Of a stretch of 64,000 nt of DNA, positions 34,358-42,999 are shown one piece after another. The notes beneath the pieces were generated by a model, which saw only the letters and a program-made list of their open reading frames with translations, searched no databases and was not told where the DNA came from. The first letter of the stretch is position 1. Each line of letters opens with the position of its first letter. The DNA is from JAJZSS01 sp964463505 (GTDB lineage Bacteria > Chloroflexota > Anaerolineae > Anaerolineales > UBA4823): NCBI GenBank assembly GCA_964463505.1, contig CAYXDC010000003.1, positions 1-64,000 of the forward strand, in the 5' to 3' direction. The translations under genes were made by a program, and so were the position numbers.

Positions 34358-35362
34358 ATGTCACTAAAATCTATTCATCCAATCCTGGGATTGTTCCTGG
34401 GTATTACCCTTACCCTGGGGGCATGTAGTCCTGGGGTTAGTCCGGTAGCCACCACGCAACCAGCTGAGCAGGTTCCCGCGCAGACCTCGGAGCCGGTTAC
34501 TCTTAAGGTTGTCATGTTGCCTGTCTTGGATACATTGCCGGTGCGAGTTGCCCAGCAAGAAGGTCTCTTCGAACAAAATGGGGTCGTGGTTGAGTTGATA
34601 CCGGCCCAGGCTGCTCCAGAACGTGACCAATTGATAACTGCTGAACAGGCTGACGGGATGATCAATGAAGTGCTCTCCACCATGTTCTACAACCAAAATG
34701 ATACCCAGGTGCAAATTGTGCGTTATGCACGTAGTGCTACCAGCCAGGATTCGCTGTTTGCTATCCTAGTGGCTGGGAACAGCGGAATAGAGACCCTGGA
34801 AGCGCTTAAGGGCGTTGAGATTGGTATCTCCCAGGGCACAGTGATTGAATATCTCACGTATCGAATGCTGGAAGCCGAGGGATTTGGGCCAGCGGATATT
34901 AAAACCGTGGCGGTACCCAATATTTCCAGCCGCGTTGAGTTACTTCAGAGTGGAGAATTGAAAGCAGCCGTTTTGCCAGAACCTCTGACTTCTCTGGTTG
35001 TATCACAGGGGGCACGCGTGATCGTGTCGGACACGAACCATCCTGATTATAGTTTTAGCACCCTGTCGTTTCGCAAAGAAGTGATCGACCAGCATCCGGA
35101 AGCGATTCGCGCTTTCTTAAAGGCGGTAGAAGAAGCAGTGGTGCGCTTGAACACCAACCCTGAACAATATAAGGGGATCTTGGTGGATCAACAATTGGTC
35201 CCACAACCTTTGTTGGAAAGCTTCAAAATGCCCGAGTTCAGCACCGCAGGTGTTCCTACGCAGGCGCAGTGGGATGATACGCTGTCCTGGGCGAAATCCA
35301 AAGGATTAATCAGCCAGGATCTATCCTACAGCGATTCTGTAAACGCGACCTTCTTGCCCTGA
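34358..35362 (+). CDS. ABC transporter substrate-binding lipoprotein (NitT/TauT type)
   Basis: The extracytoplasmic binding protein of an importer. The lipoprotein signal ends in TLGAC (Cys23). The body matches SsuA/ThiY/NMT1-like proteins: LPVLDTLPVRVAQQEGLFEQNGVVVELIPA, DGMINEVLSTMFYNQ, GVEIGISQGTVIEYLTYRMLEAEG and the later AAVLPEPLTSLV. Members carry sulfonates, nitrate, taurine or thiamine-precursor pyrimidines. The sequence does not tell which. It is followed after 146 bases by the ATPase and permease genes. Confidence 0.9.
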   Translation: MSLKSIHPILGLFLGITLTLGACSPGVSPVATTQPAEQVPAQTSEPVTLKVVMLPVLDTLPVRVAQQEGLFEQNGVVVELIPAQAAPERDQLITAEQADGMINEVLSTMFYNQNDTQVQIVRYARSATSQDSLFAILVAGNSGIETLEALKGVEIGISQGTVIEYLTYRMLEAEGFGPADIKTVAVPNISSRVELLQSGELKAAVLPEPLTSLVVSQGARVIVSDTNHPDYSFSTLSFRKEVIDQHPEAIRAFLKAVEEAVVRLNTNPEQYKGILVDQQLVPQPLLESFKMPEFSTAGVPTQAQWDDTLSWAKSKGLISQDLSYSDSVNATFLP

Positions 35363-35387
35363 GCGAGCCAACTACCAACCTGCTTGG

Positions 35388-35448
35388 CACGGGATGCAGT
35401 GGGTAATTATCCTGACCAAGGAAGTAATTCATCCACTGTGTCCTTGTG
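35388..35448 (+). repeat. Imperfect long inverted repeat in the importer operon
   Basis: CACGGGATGCAGTGGGTAATT and AATTCATCCACTGTGTCCTTGTG form an imperfect stem with a loop near 35409-35425, in the gap between the binding-protein and ATPase genes. A second, short GGGGTAA/TTACCCC palindrome follows (about 35453-35468). Such gaps often lower expression of the membrane components. Confidence 0.35.
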
Positions 35449-35508
35449 CGTGGGGGTAAAATTACCCCAAAGTTCTCCTTGGAAAATTGCTGATTCGAAA
35501 TCCCCTTC

Positions 35509-36270
35509 ATGATCAACCTGATTTCAGTAACCTACGCCTATAATGACCAGCCACCTGTCTTTCAGGAATTTGACTGGCAGGTAGGACGTGGCGAAGCCTG
35601 GGCTGTATTGGGACCATCGGGGTGTGGAAAGAGCACCTTGCTTTATTTACTGGCAGGGTTGCGTTTCCCAACCAGTGGGCATGTATTGGTGGATGGCAGC
35701 TTGCTAACCCGACCACGCCCACAGTCAGGCTTGATTTTGCAGGATTATGGGTTGCTGCCATGGGCTACAGTCCAACAGAATGCTGAACTGGGATTTCAGG
35801 TACGCACGTTTTATGGACCAGATGGCAAACATGCCCCGTCCAATCTGAAAGCCAACTTAAGCGTAGACCCCTGGTTGGAGCGGCTGGGGTTGGCTGAGGA
35901 GCGCCATAAATTTCCAGGTCAGTTATCGGGTGGGCAGCGCCAACGTGTGGCGATCGCCCGTACTTTAGCTCTGCGCCCGGATATGCTGCTGATGGACGAG
36001 CCGTTTTCTTCCCTGGACGCCCCTACTCGAGAATCCTTGCAGGCGTTAATTTTAGAGTTGCGCGCTGAGAATAACCTGACCCAGGTGATAGTAACCCATG
36101 CAATCGAAGAGGCCGCGATGTTGGGCCAAAAAATCCTGCTTTTAGGCCAGCCTCCTAACCGGAATCCAGAGATCATTGACAATTCGGGTTCGGGCCATGC
36201 AGGATTTCGCGACTCCTCAGAGTATGTACAATTGGTCCGTGATTTACGCCGCAGGATGGGTGAAGGATGA
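35509..36270 (+). CDS. ABC transporter ATPase (NitT/TauT type)
   Basis: The ATPase of the importer. Walker A is GPSGCGKST (about residues 36-44), the Q-loop ILQDYGLLPW, the signature LSGGQRQR, Walker B MLLMDEPFSSLD and the switch His VTHAIEEA. All are intact. A C-terminal extension of about 40 residues follows. It overlaps the permease gene by four bases (ATGA). Confidence 0.93.
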   Translation: MINLISVTYAYNDQPPVFQEFDWQVGRGEAWAVLGPSGCGKSTLLYLLAGLRFPTSGHVLVDGSLLTRPRPQSGLILQDYGLLPWATVQQNAELGFQVRTFYGPDGKHAPSNLKANLSVDPWLERLGLAEERHKFPGQLSGGQRQRVAIARTLALRPDMLLMDEPFSSLDAPTRESLQALILELRAENNLTQVIVTHAIEEAAMLGQKILLLGQPPNRNPEIIDNSGSGHAGFRDSSEYVQLVRDLRRRMGEG

Positions 36271-37010
36271 AGCGCCGCGATCTCTTAGGGTCTATTCTGA
36301 TTGTGCTGCTACTCTGGCATATCGCAGCCTTATTATTGGATCGCCCGATCCTGCCAACGCCGCTCGTTGTGGGTGGCGCTCTGCTGCGCGAATTATCGAA
36401 TGGGAATTTACCCCGCCATTTCTTAGTCAGTCTTTGGCGTGTGGTTGCCAGTACAACGTTGGCGATTCTATTAGCTGTTCCGGCAGGGCTATTATTGGGC
36501 CAGTCAGCACGTCTAAACCGCCTGTTTGCGCCGATGATCTATTTGCTCTATCCTATCCCGAAAGTAGTCCTGGTGCCGGTGGTGCTGCTCTTGTTTGGTG
36601 TTGGCGATTTCCCCAAGATCATCATCATCTTTTTGATCTTGTTCTTCCAGATACTCGTCTTAGTACGTGATCAAGCCTTGGGTATCCGTCCTGAGTTGTT
36701 GTTGAGTGTGCGCAGCCTGGGAGCAGGCCGGCGGGCGCTTTTTCGCTTTGTGTATTTACCAGCCAGTTTGCCGGCGATCCTGACAGCTTTGCGCCAATCT
36801 GTGGGCACTTCTGTGGCCGTATTGTATATTGCTGAGTTAGTGGCCACACAGTGGGGTCTGGGATACTATATATACTTCAATGGCAGCACTTTATTCAACT
36901 ACCCTGCCATGTATGCCGGGATTGTGGCTCTCAGCCTTATGGGTCTGATATTGTATTTCACGGTAGATTGGCTTGAGCGCCGGCTCTGTCCCTGGCAATT
37001 TATCAAGTAG
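36267..37010 (+). CDS. ABC transporter permease (NitT/TauT, SsuC/TauC type)
   Basis: The membrane subunit of the importer, with five to six hydrophobic helices and the EAA-like loop RSLGAGRRALFRFVYLPASLPAILTALRQSV, which docks to the ATPase. It starts within the ATPase stop (ATGA) and closes the three-gene operon. It converges with menA, whose gene ends 8 bases later. Confidence 0.92.
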   Translation: MKRRDLLGSILIVLLLWHIAALLLDRPILPTPLVVGGALLRELSNGNLPRHFLVSLWRVVASTTLAILLAVPAGLLLGQSARLNRLFAPMIYLLYPIPKVVLVPVVLLLFGVGDFPKIIIIFLILFFQILVLVRDQALGIRPELLLSVRSLGAGRRALFRFVYLPASLPAILTALRQSVGTSVAVLYIAELVATQWGLGYYIYFNGSTLFNYPAMYAGIVALSLMGLILYFTVDWLERRLCPWQFIK

Positions 37011-37017
37011 TAATTGG

Positions 37018-37947
37018 CTAATAAAGAAAGGCGCGCGTCAGCGCCAGCCCGGCAGCGTACAGGAAGCTGTGTACCAGGGTCAATTGCCCGGTGCCAGCCA
37101 GGACACTATTCAAAGGTCGCCCGGTCAAGGTATTCACTTTGTTAACCATACTTACTGCCAGAGGCAGTGAAAGCCAGACCAGGTTGGCGAGCCAGGATAG
37201 TGTACCGGTCAGGCTCAAGATGGCTGGTAAGAGATAGGCGATGCTAACCAGCACTAAATATTCCAGCCGGGTCGCACGTGCTCCTAAGCGAACTGCCAGG
37301 GTACGTTTACCAGCAGCTTGATCGGTTGCAATATCGCGCAAGTTATTCACCACCAGAATAGCAGTGATAAGCAGTCCAACGGGGATTGACGACCAGATGG
37401 CAAGGGGGCTGATCGACAGGGCTTGCACATAATAAGTACCCAAAACAGCCACCGGACCAAAAAAGATAAATACAAAGACTTCCCCCAACCCATTGTAGCC
37501 CAGAGGATATGGCCCGCCGGTATAAGCGATCGCAGCCAGAATAGAGGCAATCCCCATTGCAATTACAGGCCAGCCGGCTGCCCAGGCCAGGTAAACGCCC
37601 GCCAGGGACGCCAAACCAAAGGTCACCCACATCCCGATAAAAACCTGTTGGGGTGTAAGGAGCCCGGCCTGGGTAACGCGAGTGGGACCCAGACGTTGAG
37701 CCGTATCTGCCCCTTTGTGATAATCAAAGACGTCATTGGCTAAATTGGCGCCGATCTGCAGGAGCAGAGCTCCCACGAGCGCTGCCAGCGCTGGCAGCAA
37801 CTCGAATTGGTTTTGCAGACAAGCCACCCCTGAACCCACCACCACAGGTGCAGTCGCGGCTGGGAGTGTGCGCGGGCGGATTGCCAGCAACCAGGCAGAT
37901 GTTTTTGGGGGGCTTGATGGAGTAGTGGATTTTGGATTATTGGCCAT
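37018..37947 (-). CDS. menA: 1,4-dihydroxy-2-naphthoate prenyltransferase (MenA)
   Basis: A UbiA-superfamily membrane prenyltransferase. Nine helices are visible with the two Asp-rich metal sites NDVFDYHKGADT and NNLRDIATDQAAGKRTLAVRLG; the N-terminal AIRPRTLPAATAPVVVGS is typical of MenA rather than UbiA. It attaches the prenyl tail in menaquinone synthesis, which fits a bc-type quinol-oxidising complex in the same genome. I prefer ATG 37947 (MANNPKS) to the frame beginning at 38037; no clear ribosome site helps. No other men genes are next to it. Confidence 0.93.
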   Translation of the reverse strand: MANNPKSTTPSSPPKTSAWLLAIRPRTLPAATAPVVVGSGVACLQNQFELLPALAALVGALLLQIGANLANDVFDYHKGADTAQRLGPTRVTQAGLLTPQQVFIGMWVTFGLASLAGVYLAWAAGWPVIAMGIASILAAIAYTGGPYPLGYNGLGEVFVFIFFGPVAVLGTYYVQALSISPLAIWSSIPVGLLITAILVVNNLRDIATDQAAGKRTLAVRLGARATRLEYLVLVSIAYLLPAILSLTGTLSWLANLVWLSLPLAVSMVNKVNTLTGRPLNSVLAGTGQLTLVHSFLYAAGLALTRAFLY

Positions 37948-38019
37948 GAGATAGATGTTCAGCCTACGTATGATGAATTGACTGGCATATCCGCTAAAGT
38001 ATACCCAATATCCCGCCTC

Positions 38020-38028
38020 TGGTATAAT
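38020..38028 (+). promoter_or_regulatory. Extended -10 promoter of the L,D-transpeptidase gene
   Basis: TGGTATAAT, an extended -10 element 77-85 bases upstream of ATG 38105. The same TGGTATAAT precedes tRNA-Ser. Confidence 0.55.
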
Positions 38029-38104
38029 CATTTTCACTTGGTTTCCCGAGGTATGCGTGGTTAACGACAGGCGCTCTGCGTACCCGGTCCATTTGGGAGA
38101 GTCT

Positions 38105-39274
38105 ATGAAGCGATTTTTACTGGTTGGATTTTTACTTGTGGCTGCAATGGCAATGGTTGTCGCATCTGCCCGGGCAGCCGAAGGCTTGCAGACAGCCGTT
38201 TTATGTTTACCGGATATTTACATGATGGATGCTGTCGACTGCTTGCCTGCTGGTCCATCCTCTTATTTAACCGAAATGGCTGGGCATGGGATTACATTTC
38301 CCTTACCCCCTCTGGCGTCTACACGCCCTGACCCATCCTACACCTGGGTCGATTACCGTTACGGTCTGGTGCGCAACACCAATGCACCCGTGTACGCTTC
38401 AGTTGAGGACGCCCTGAAAGGCGTAAAAAAGAATGCTGTCCGGCGCATCGATTCACCCTTCAGTTATATCTCGTATACGGAAGAGGTGGTGGTGGATGGG
38501 AAACGATTCTACATGATCGAACCGGGCGCCTGGATGACCGCGAATGATGTCTCACGGATCGGCGCTGTGCCGTTATTCCAAGGCTTAACCTTTCAGAGCA
38601 CACCTCCAACCAGTTTGGGTTGGGTATTGACTTACTTGAGCGCCAGCGCAGTGGAGAGTAAGCGCACTCCTGGGTATGAGATACAAGATTACACAGGGCA
38701 TCTTTACAATCACCTGGAAGTGGTGCCGGTTTATTCAGTTGAAAAAATTGGTGATGTGGAATGGTTCCTGGTCGGTCCCGATGAATGGCTACCTAAGAAT
38801 GTGGTGGCGCGTGTAGTCCCCAATACGACACCGCCTGCAGGTATTCCAGGCGATCGCTGGATTGAGATTAATCTACATGAACAAACCATATCTGTGTACG
38901 ATAATCGCCAATTGGTCTTTGCCACTCTGATGGCCAGCGGGCTGGAGCCGTTGTGGACGCGTCCAGGATTGTTCCAAATCTATCAAAAGCTGGATTCCAC
39001 TCCTATGCGGGGATCATTTGCTGCCGATGGGTCGGATGCTTATTACCTGGAGGATGTCCCCTGGACGATGTATTTTGATGAGGCGCGAGCTATCCACGGG
39101 GCTTACTGGCGCGCCAATCTGGGTTTTGCCCAGTCGCATGGCTGTGTCAATATGACGGTGGGTGATTCCGCCTGGATTTATGAATGGGCGGAGGTCGGGG
39201 ATTGGGTGTATGTATGGGATCCGTCTGGAAAGACCCCGACCGATCCAAGTTTGTATACCGCTGGTGGTGCATAA
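38105..39274 (+). CDS. Secreted L,D-transpeptidase (YkuD domain)
   Basis: A cell-wall cross-linking enzyme. A signal peptide (about residues 1-22: KRFLLVGFLLVAAMAMVVASARA) leads to two SH3-like or wall-binding segments (about 60-230) and a YkuD catalytic domain near residues 255-365, with HGAYWR and the catalytic motif SHGCVNM (His345, Cys347 in this start's numbering). ATG 38105 follows GGGAGAG. The gene stands alone, and a terminator-like hairpin follows. Confidence 0.92.
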   Translation: MKRFLLVGFLLVAAMAMVVASARAAEGLQTAVLCLPDIYMMDAVDCLPAGPSSYLTEMAGHGITFPLPPLASTRPDPSYTWVDYRYGLVRNTNAPVYASVEDALKGVKKNAVRRIDSPFSYISYTEEVVVDGKRFYMIEPGAWMTANDVSRIGAVPLFQGLTFQSTPPTSLGWVLTYLSASAVESKRTPGYEIQDYTGHLYNHLEVVPVYSVEKIGDVEWFLVGPDEWLPKNVVARVVPNTTPPAGIPGDRWIEINLHEQTISVYDNRQLVFATLMASGLEPLWTRPGLFQIYQKLDSTPMRGSFAADGSDAYYLEDVPWTMYFDEARAIHGAYWRANLGFAQSHGCVNMTVGDSAWIYEWAEVGDWVYVWDPSGKTPTDPSLYTAGGA

Positions 39275-39297
39275 GCAGATTCCAGAGCAACAAATCA

Positions 39298-39340
39298 GTG
39301 CTCCGGTGAACTTGTTCTCCGGAGTGCTTGTGGTTTTATT
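39298..39340 (+). terminator. Terminator-like hairpin after the L,D-transpeptidase
   Basis: GTGCTCCGG (39298-39306) pairs with CCGGAGTGC (39319-39327) including two G-T pairs, followed by TTGTGGTTTTATT. Confidence 0.6.
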
Positions 39341-39360
39341 GACCCAGAGCAGGTTTTTTC

Positions 39361-39510
39361 ATGCGTCGAATACGGACAACATTTTATCTAATACTGATCC
39401 TGAGTAGTTTGAGTTGCGTGGCTGTAACGCGCCTGTGGCCGCCGGAGAATGGCCTGCCGGCGGTGGTGACCGCAGTCATCACCCAGGTGACTTGGAGCGC
39501 ACCCCAGTAG
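39361..39510 (+). pseudogene. Signal-peptide leader of an S41 peptidase, cut off by an in-frame TAG
   Basis: ATG 39361 opens a frame whose first residues are basic and hydrophobic (MRRIRTTFYLILILSSLSC), a typical secretion or lipoprotein signal. At codon 50 it hits TAG (39508-39510). The same frame then continues without another stop through a Thr/Pro-rich linker and straight into the S41 peptidase. The linker, with its TPT-like repeats, is of the same kind as in other exported proteins of this window. A CAG-to-TAG mutation would explain the stop. Confidence 0.75.
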
Positions 39511-39639
39511 CCCGCAAAGACACAAACCCCTATCGAAACGGCTACCCCGACAGCCTTACCAACCACAACCCCTGAACCCACTGCCACACTTACCCCTACA
39601 ATCATCCCAACATTAAGCATTTCACTGACCCCGTCGGCG

Positions 39640-40773
39640 TTGCAACTAGAAGTATTCGAGGATCTGTGGAATGTAGTTCAAGAAGATTATCTATACAAGG
39701 ATTTTAATGGCCAGGATTGGGATGCTGTTTATCGTGAGTATCGCAGCAAGGTAATGGCTGGCCTGACGGAGGCCGATTTTTATGCTGCGATGGACGAAAT
39801 GATCTATCTTTTGGGTGACGATCATTCTATCTACCTCAGCCCGGAAGAAACCGAAGCTGGCAATGCAGAGTTTGAAGGCCGTTATGATTATGCTGGCATT
39901 GGCGTGTTGAATCAGGCGGTGCCAGAACGCAGGCTGGTCACAATCATACTGGTTTTTCCGGGCAGTCCGGCTGAACAGGCAGGCCTGCTCCCACATGATA
40001 ATATCCTGGAAGTGGATGGTATACCGATCCTGGATGAAGATGGCTCACGGACAGAGTTGCTGCGTGGTCCAGCAGGTAGCCAGGTGACACTAACCGTCCA
40101 GCGTCCTGGGTCTGAGCTGCGCCAGGTGGAATTAACCCGAGCAATTATCTCCAGTTCGCTACCTGTACCATACGAAGTGATAACCAGCCCCAGCGGCAAG
40201 CGTATCGGTTATATCCTGTTGGCGTCCTTTAACGATGTGACGATCAATGACCAGTTTGCGAATGCCTTGAGGATTATGACAGAAGACCAACCCCTGGATG
40301 GCATAATCATTGATAACCGGCAAAATGGTGGTGGTGCGGATGTTGTCATGGCGAACGTGCTAGCCAATTTTACCAGTGGTAGTGTTGGTTATTTTGTCAA
40401 TCGAGATGAACAACGCCCGTTGAAAATCATTGGTCGGAATATTAATGGTTCCCAGGAGCTACCTCTGGTGGTATTGGTAGGCAAGGATACCATTAGTTTT
40501 GGGGAGATATTTTCGGGAATCCTGCAAGATATCGGTCGCGCCTATCTGATTGGTGAAGCCACCGAGGGTAACGTGGAAATATTGTGGGTTTATGAATTCA
40601 GCGACGGCTCCAGTGCATGGATTGCTCACGATACCTTTAAGCCACTTAACAACCAGGATGCAGATTGGGAAGTAGATGGCATTATTCCAGACGAGATTGT
40701 TTCTGTAAATTGGGATGAAGTTATCTTACAAACCGATCCAGCAGTTCAGGCTGCACTGGATTATTTTGAGTAG
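39640..40773 (+). CDS. S41-family (C-terminal-processing type) peptidase, exported in the intact form
   Basis: A tail-specific-protease-like domain: an N-terminal helical part (EVFEDLWNVVQEDYLYKDFNGQDWDAVYREY), a PDZ domain (about residues 95-165, GIGVLNQ, ILVFPGSPAEQAGLLPHDNILEVDG) and the peptidase core (PYEVITSPSGKRIGYILL, IIIDNRQNGGG, VVLVGKDTISFGEIFSG). Ser286 in TISFGE is the probable nucleophile. The usual Lys motif GKG is here GNV, so activity is uncertain. TTG 39640 is the only start after the amber codon that keeps nearly the full domain, but it has no ribosome site. Without the leader it would lack a signal peptide. Confidence 0.75.
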   Translation: MQLEVFEDLWNVVQEDYLYKDFNGQDWDAVYREYRSKVMAGLTEADFYAAMDEMIYLLGDDHSIYLSPEETEAGNAEFEGRYDYAGIGVLNQAVPERRLVTIILVFPGSPAEQAGLLPHDNILEVDGIPILDEDGSRTELLRGPAGSQVTLTVQRPGSELRQVELTRAIISSSLPVPYEVITSPSGKRIGYILLASFNDVTINDQFANALRIMTEDQPLDGIIIDNRQNGGGADVVMANVLANFTSGSVGYFVNRDEQRPLKIIGRNINGSQELPLVVLVGKDTISFGEIFSGILQDIGRAYLIGEATEGNVEILWVYEFSDGSSAWIAHDTFKPLNNQDADWEVDGIIPDEIVSVNWDEVILQTDPAVQAALDYFE

Positions 40774-40797
40774 AAGCTATCTTAAAATAGATTAAGG

Positions 40798-40836
40798 GGG
40801 GTGTTTTTCGGCGGTGCAGCCGCCGAAAAACACCCC
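40798..40836. repeat. Perfect 17-bp inverted repeat
   Basis: GGGGTGTTTTTCGGCGG (40798-40814) pairs exactly with 40820-40836 around TGCAG. It lies between the S41 gene and the Fe-S protein gene. No T-run follows on either strand, so it is either an atypical terminator or a REP-like extragenic palindrome. Poly-G and poly-C runs flank it. Confidence 0.7.
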
Positions 40837-40957
40837 GCCCCACAAATTTTAGATAAGTTCTAATCTGGAATATTTGCAGTGATTAAAAACCAGTGTGGTA
40901 AACTGTGCATGATCAAACCAGGTCCTTCAGTCAAACAGATAAATCCAGGAGTAAGCT

Positions 40958-42964
40958 ATGTTAACCCTCATTGAAAAGGTCCTGTTTGTCCTGGCTGTGA
41001 TTGCCTCTGGAGGTGCAGCCTATCTGGCTGCCAGGCGCATACTTCTTACAATCCAACGCGGCCAGGGGCAATTTGACTGGCAGATCGTCCCGAAGAGGCT
41101 GGGGGTAGTACTCGCAAAAACACTTAGCTTACAGCCCACATTCAAAATCCGCCTGCTGCCCAGCCTGTTCCATGCCTTAATTGCCTGGGGCTTTATTTAT
41201 TATTTACTGGTTAATCTGGTGGATATCCTGTATGGGCTTTTTCCAGGTTTCTATTTCTTCGAAGACACCCTTTTCGGAGGCGTTTATCGCTTACTGGCGG
41301 ACTTGTTGAGTGTGGGGGTTTTGGTGGGTATGCTGGCGATGATCATCCGGCGCTTTATCCTGAAGCCGGATACCCTGACCGCTCGCCAGGATGTGTTGCT
41401 CCAGCCGCAAGCCAGAGCGGGTATCCGGCGTGATTCAGCAGTAGTAGGCAGTTTTATCCTCCTGCATGTGGGCTCACGTTTCGTAGGAGCCTCACTGCTG
41501 ATTGCTCAAAAAGGTCCCGATGAGTGGCAGCCTTTTGCAGGGTTGGTCGCTGGTCTCTGGTCGGGAGCCAGTGCAAGCGCTTTACAGATTGGTGAACATC
41601 TTACCTTCTGGCTGGCTATCGGCACAATCCTCGCATTTGTCCCTTATTTCCTGTATTCAAAACACCTGCATTTATTTTTTGCCCCCATAAACTTCCTGGT
41701 CAAACCGGAACGTCGCTCGATGGGCGAATTGAGCAAATTAAATTTTGATGATGAAAGCATCGAGCAATTTGGCGCTACCCGCCTGGAGGACCTGGGATGG
41801 GAGCAGATTGTCGATGCCTATGCCTGTATCATGTGTTATCGCTGCCAGGAAGTATGCCCGGCTTACACCACCGGCAAGGTGCTCAGCCCGGCGACTTTGG
41901 AAATCAACAAACGCTATTATCTAAATTCTGCCGGTGCTTCTCTGGCAAAGGGAGAACCAAGCTCCACCCCGCTGCTGGAGTTTGCGATAACCCCTGAGGC
42001 TGTGTGGGCATGCACCGCCTGCGGTGCATGTGTGGATATCTGCCCAGTTGGTAATGAACCCATGCGCGATATCCTGGATATTCGCCGGGCGCAGGTCCTC
42101 ATGGATAATGAATTTCCGGAGCAGCTGCAAACAGCCTTTCGCGGGATGGAACGCACCCTGAACCCCTGGAATCTACCTCCTACAGAACGGACGAAATGGG
42201 CGGAAGGCTTGAACGTGCCAACCATTGATGACAACCCTGAGCCTGAGCTATTATGGTGGGTAGGCTGTGCTCCTGCCACGGACAGCCGCGCTCAAAAAAC
42301 AGCGCGTGCGTTTGTGGAAATATTGACTGCAGCAGGGGTGAACTATGCAGTTCTGGGCGAAGCCGAGCAATGCACAGGTGACTCGGCCCGGCGGGCAGGT
42401 AATGAGTTTTTGTTTAATGAGCTGGCGACCGCCAATGTAGAAATACTCAATGAAGTCGCTCCGCGCCGCATCGTCACCACTTGCCCACATTGTTTGCATA
42501 CGCTGAAGAATGAGTATCCTGCTTTCGGTGGTAATTATCAGGTGGTACATCATACACAATTAATTCAAGAATTATTGGCTGCCGGGAAAATTCACCTGCA
42601 ACCGGATAATGCCGCAACGGTCACTACTTTCCATGATCCCTGCTATCTTGGAAGACAAAACGACATTCTGACGGAACCGCGCCAGTTATTAAAGCAAGCC
42701 ACCCCGCAGTATATCGAATTGGGGCGGACAGGCAAGCAGTCCTTCTGCTGTGGCGCGGGTGGGGCGCAGATGTGGAAGGAAGAAGAATCCGGGCAGCAGC
42801 GGGTGAGCGCCAACCGGATGGCTGAAGCAGTCGCCTCGGGGGCAGATGTTTTGGCGGTGGGCTGTCCATTTTGCATGGTTATGTTGACCGATGCTAAAAA
42901 GGATGCCAATGCCAGCCTGGATGTGTTGGATGTGGCCGAAGTTGTCGCCAAAGCGCTTCAGTAA
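40958..42964 (+). CDS. Membrane-bound iron-sulfur oxidoreductase (HdrD/GlcF-like CCG domains)
   Basis: A respiratory-type electron-transfer protein of 668 aa. The N-terminal quarter has about five hydrophobic helices of the NarI-like cytochrome b type (about residues 1-245), followed by two [4Fe-4S] sites, CIMCYRCQEVCP and CTACGACVDICP (about residues 290-365), and two CCG domains (TTCPHCLHTL and CCGAGGAQMW) as in heterodisulfide reductase HdrD and glycolate oxidase GlcF. ATG 40958 follows CAGGAGTAAGCT. It stands alone. The electron donor or substrate is unknown, but coupling to the menaquinone pool is plausible. Confidence 0.88.
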   Translation: MLTLIEKVLFVLAVIASGGAAYLAARRILLTIQRGQGQFDWQIVPKRLGVVLAKTLSLQPTFKIRLLPSLFHALIAWGFIYYLLVNLVDILYGLFPGFYFFEDTLFGGVYRLLADLLSVGVLVGMLAMIIRRFILKPDTLTARQDVLLQPQARAGIRRDSAVVGSFILLHVGSRFVGASLLIAQKGPDEWQPFAGLVAGLWSGASASALQIGEHLTFWLAIGTILAFVPYFLYSKHLHLFFAPINFLVKPERRSMGELSKLNFDDESIEQFGATRLEDLGWEQIVDAYACIMCYRCQEVCPAYTTGKVLSPATLEINKRYYLNSAGASLAKGEPSSTPLLEFAITPEAVWACTACGACVDICPVGNEPMRDILDIRRAQVLMDNEFPEQLQTAFRGMERTLNPWNLPPTERTKWAEGLNVPTIDDNPEPELLWWVGCAPATDSRAQKTARAFVEILTAAGVNYAVLGEAEQCTGDSARRAGNEFLFNELATANVEILNEVAPRRIVTTCPHCLHTLKNEYPAFGGNYQVVHHTQLIQELLAAGKIHLQPDNAATVTTFHDPCYLGRQNDILTEPRQLLKQATPQYIELGRTGKQSFCCGAGGAQMWKEEESGQQRVSANRMAEAVASGADVLAVGCPFCMVMLTDAKKDANASLDVLDVAEVVAKALQ

Positions 42965-42999
42965 GCCCCCTGAGTTTGTAACCAGTAGTGGAAGTTGAC

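Noticed and set aside
39508..39510. The in-frame TAG of the S41 gene as a pyrrolysine codon, given an MttB-family gene in the same window
   Set aside because: TAG is used as an ordinary stop by several genes here (for example the response regulator ending at 5997, the GNAT gene ending at 9178 and the cytochrome c gene ending at 19372), the MttB-family gene itself has no UAG, and no pyl genes are present.
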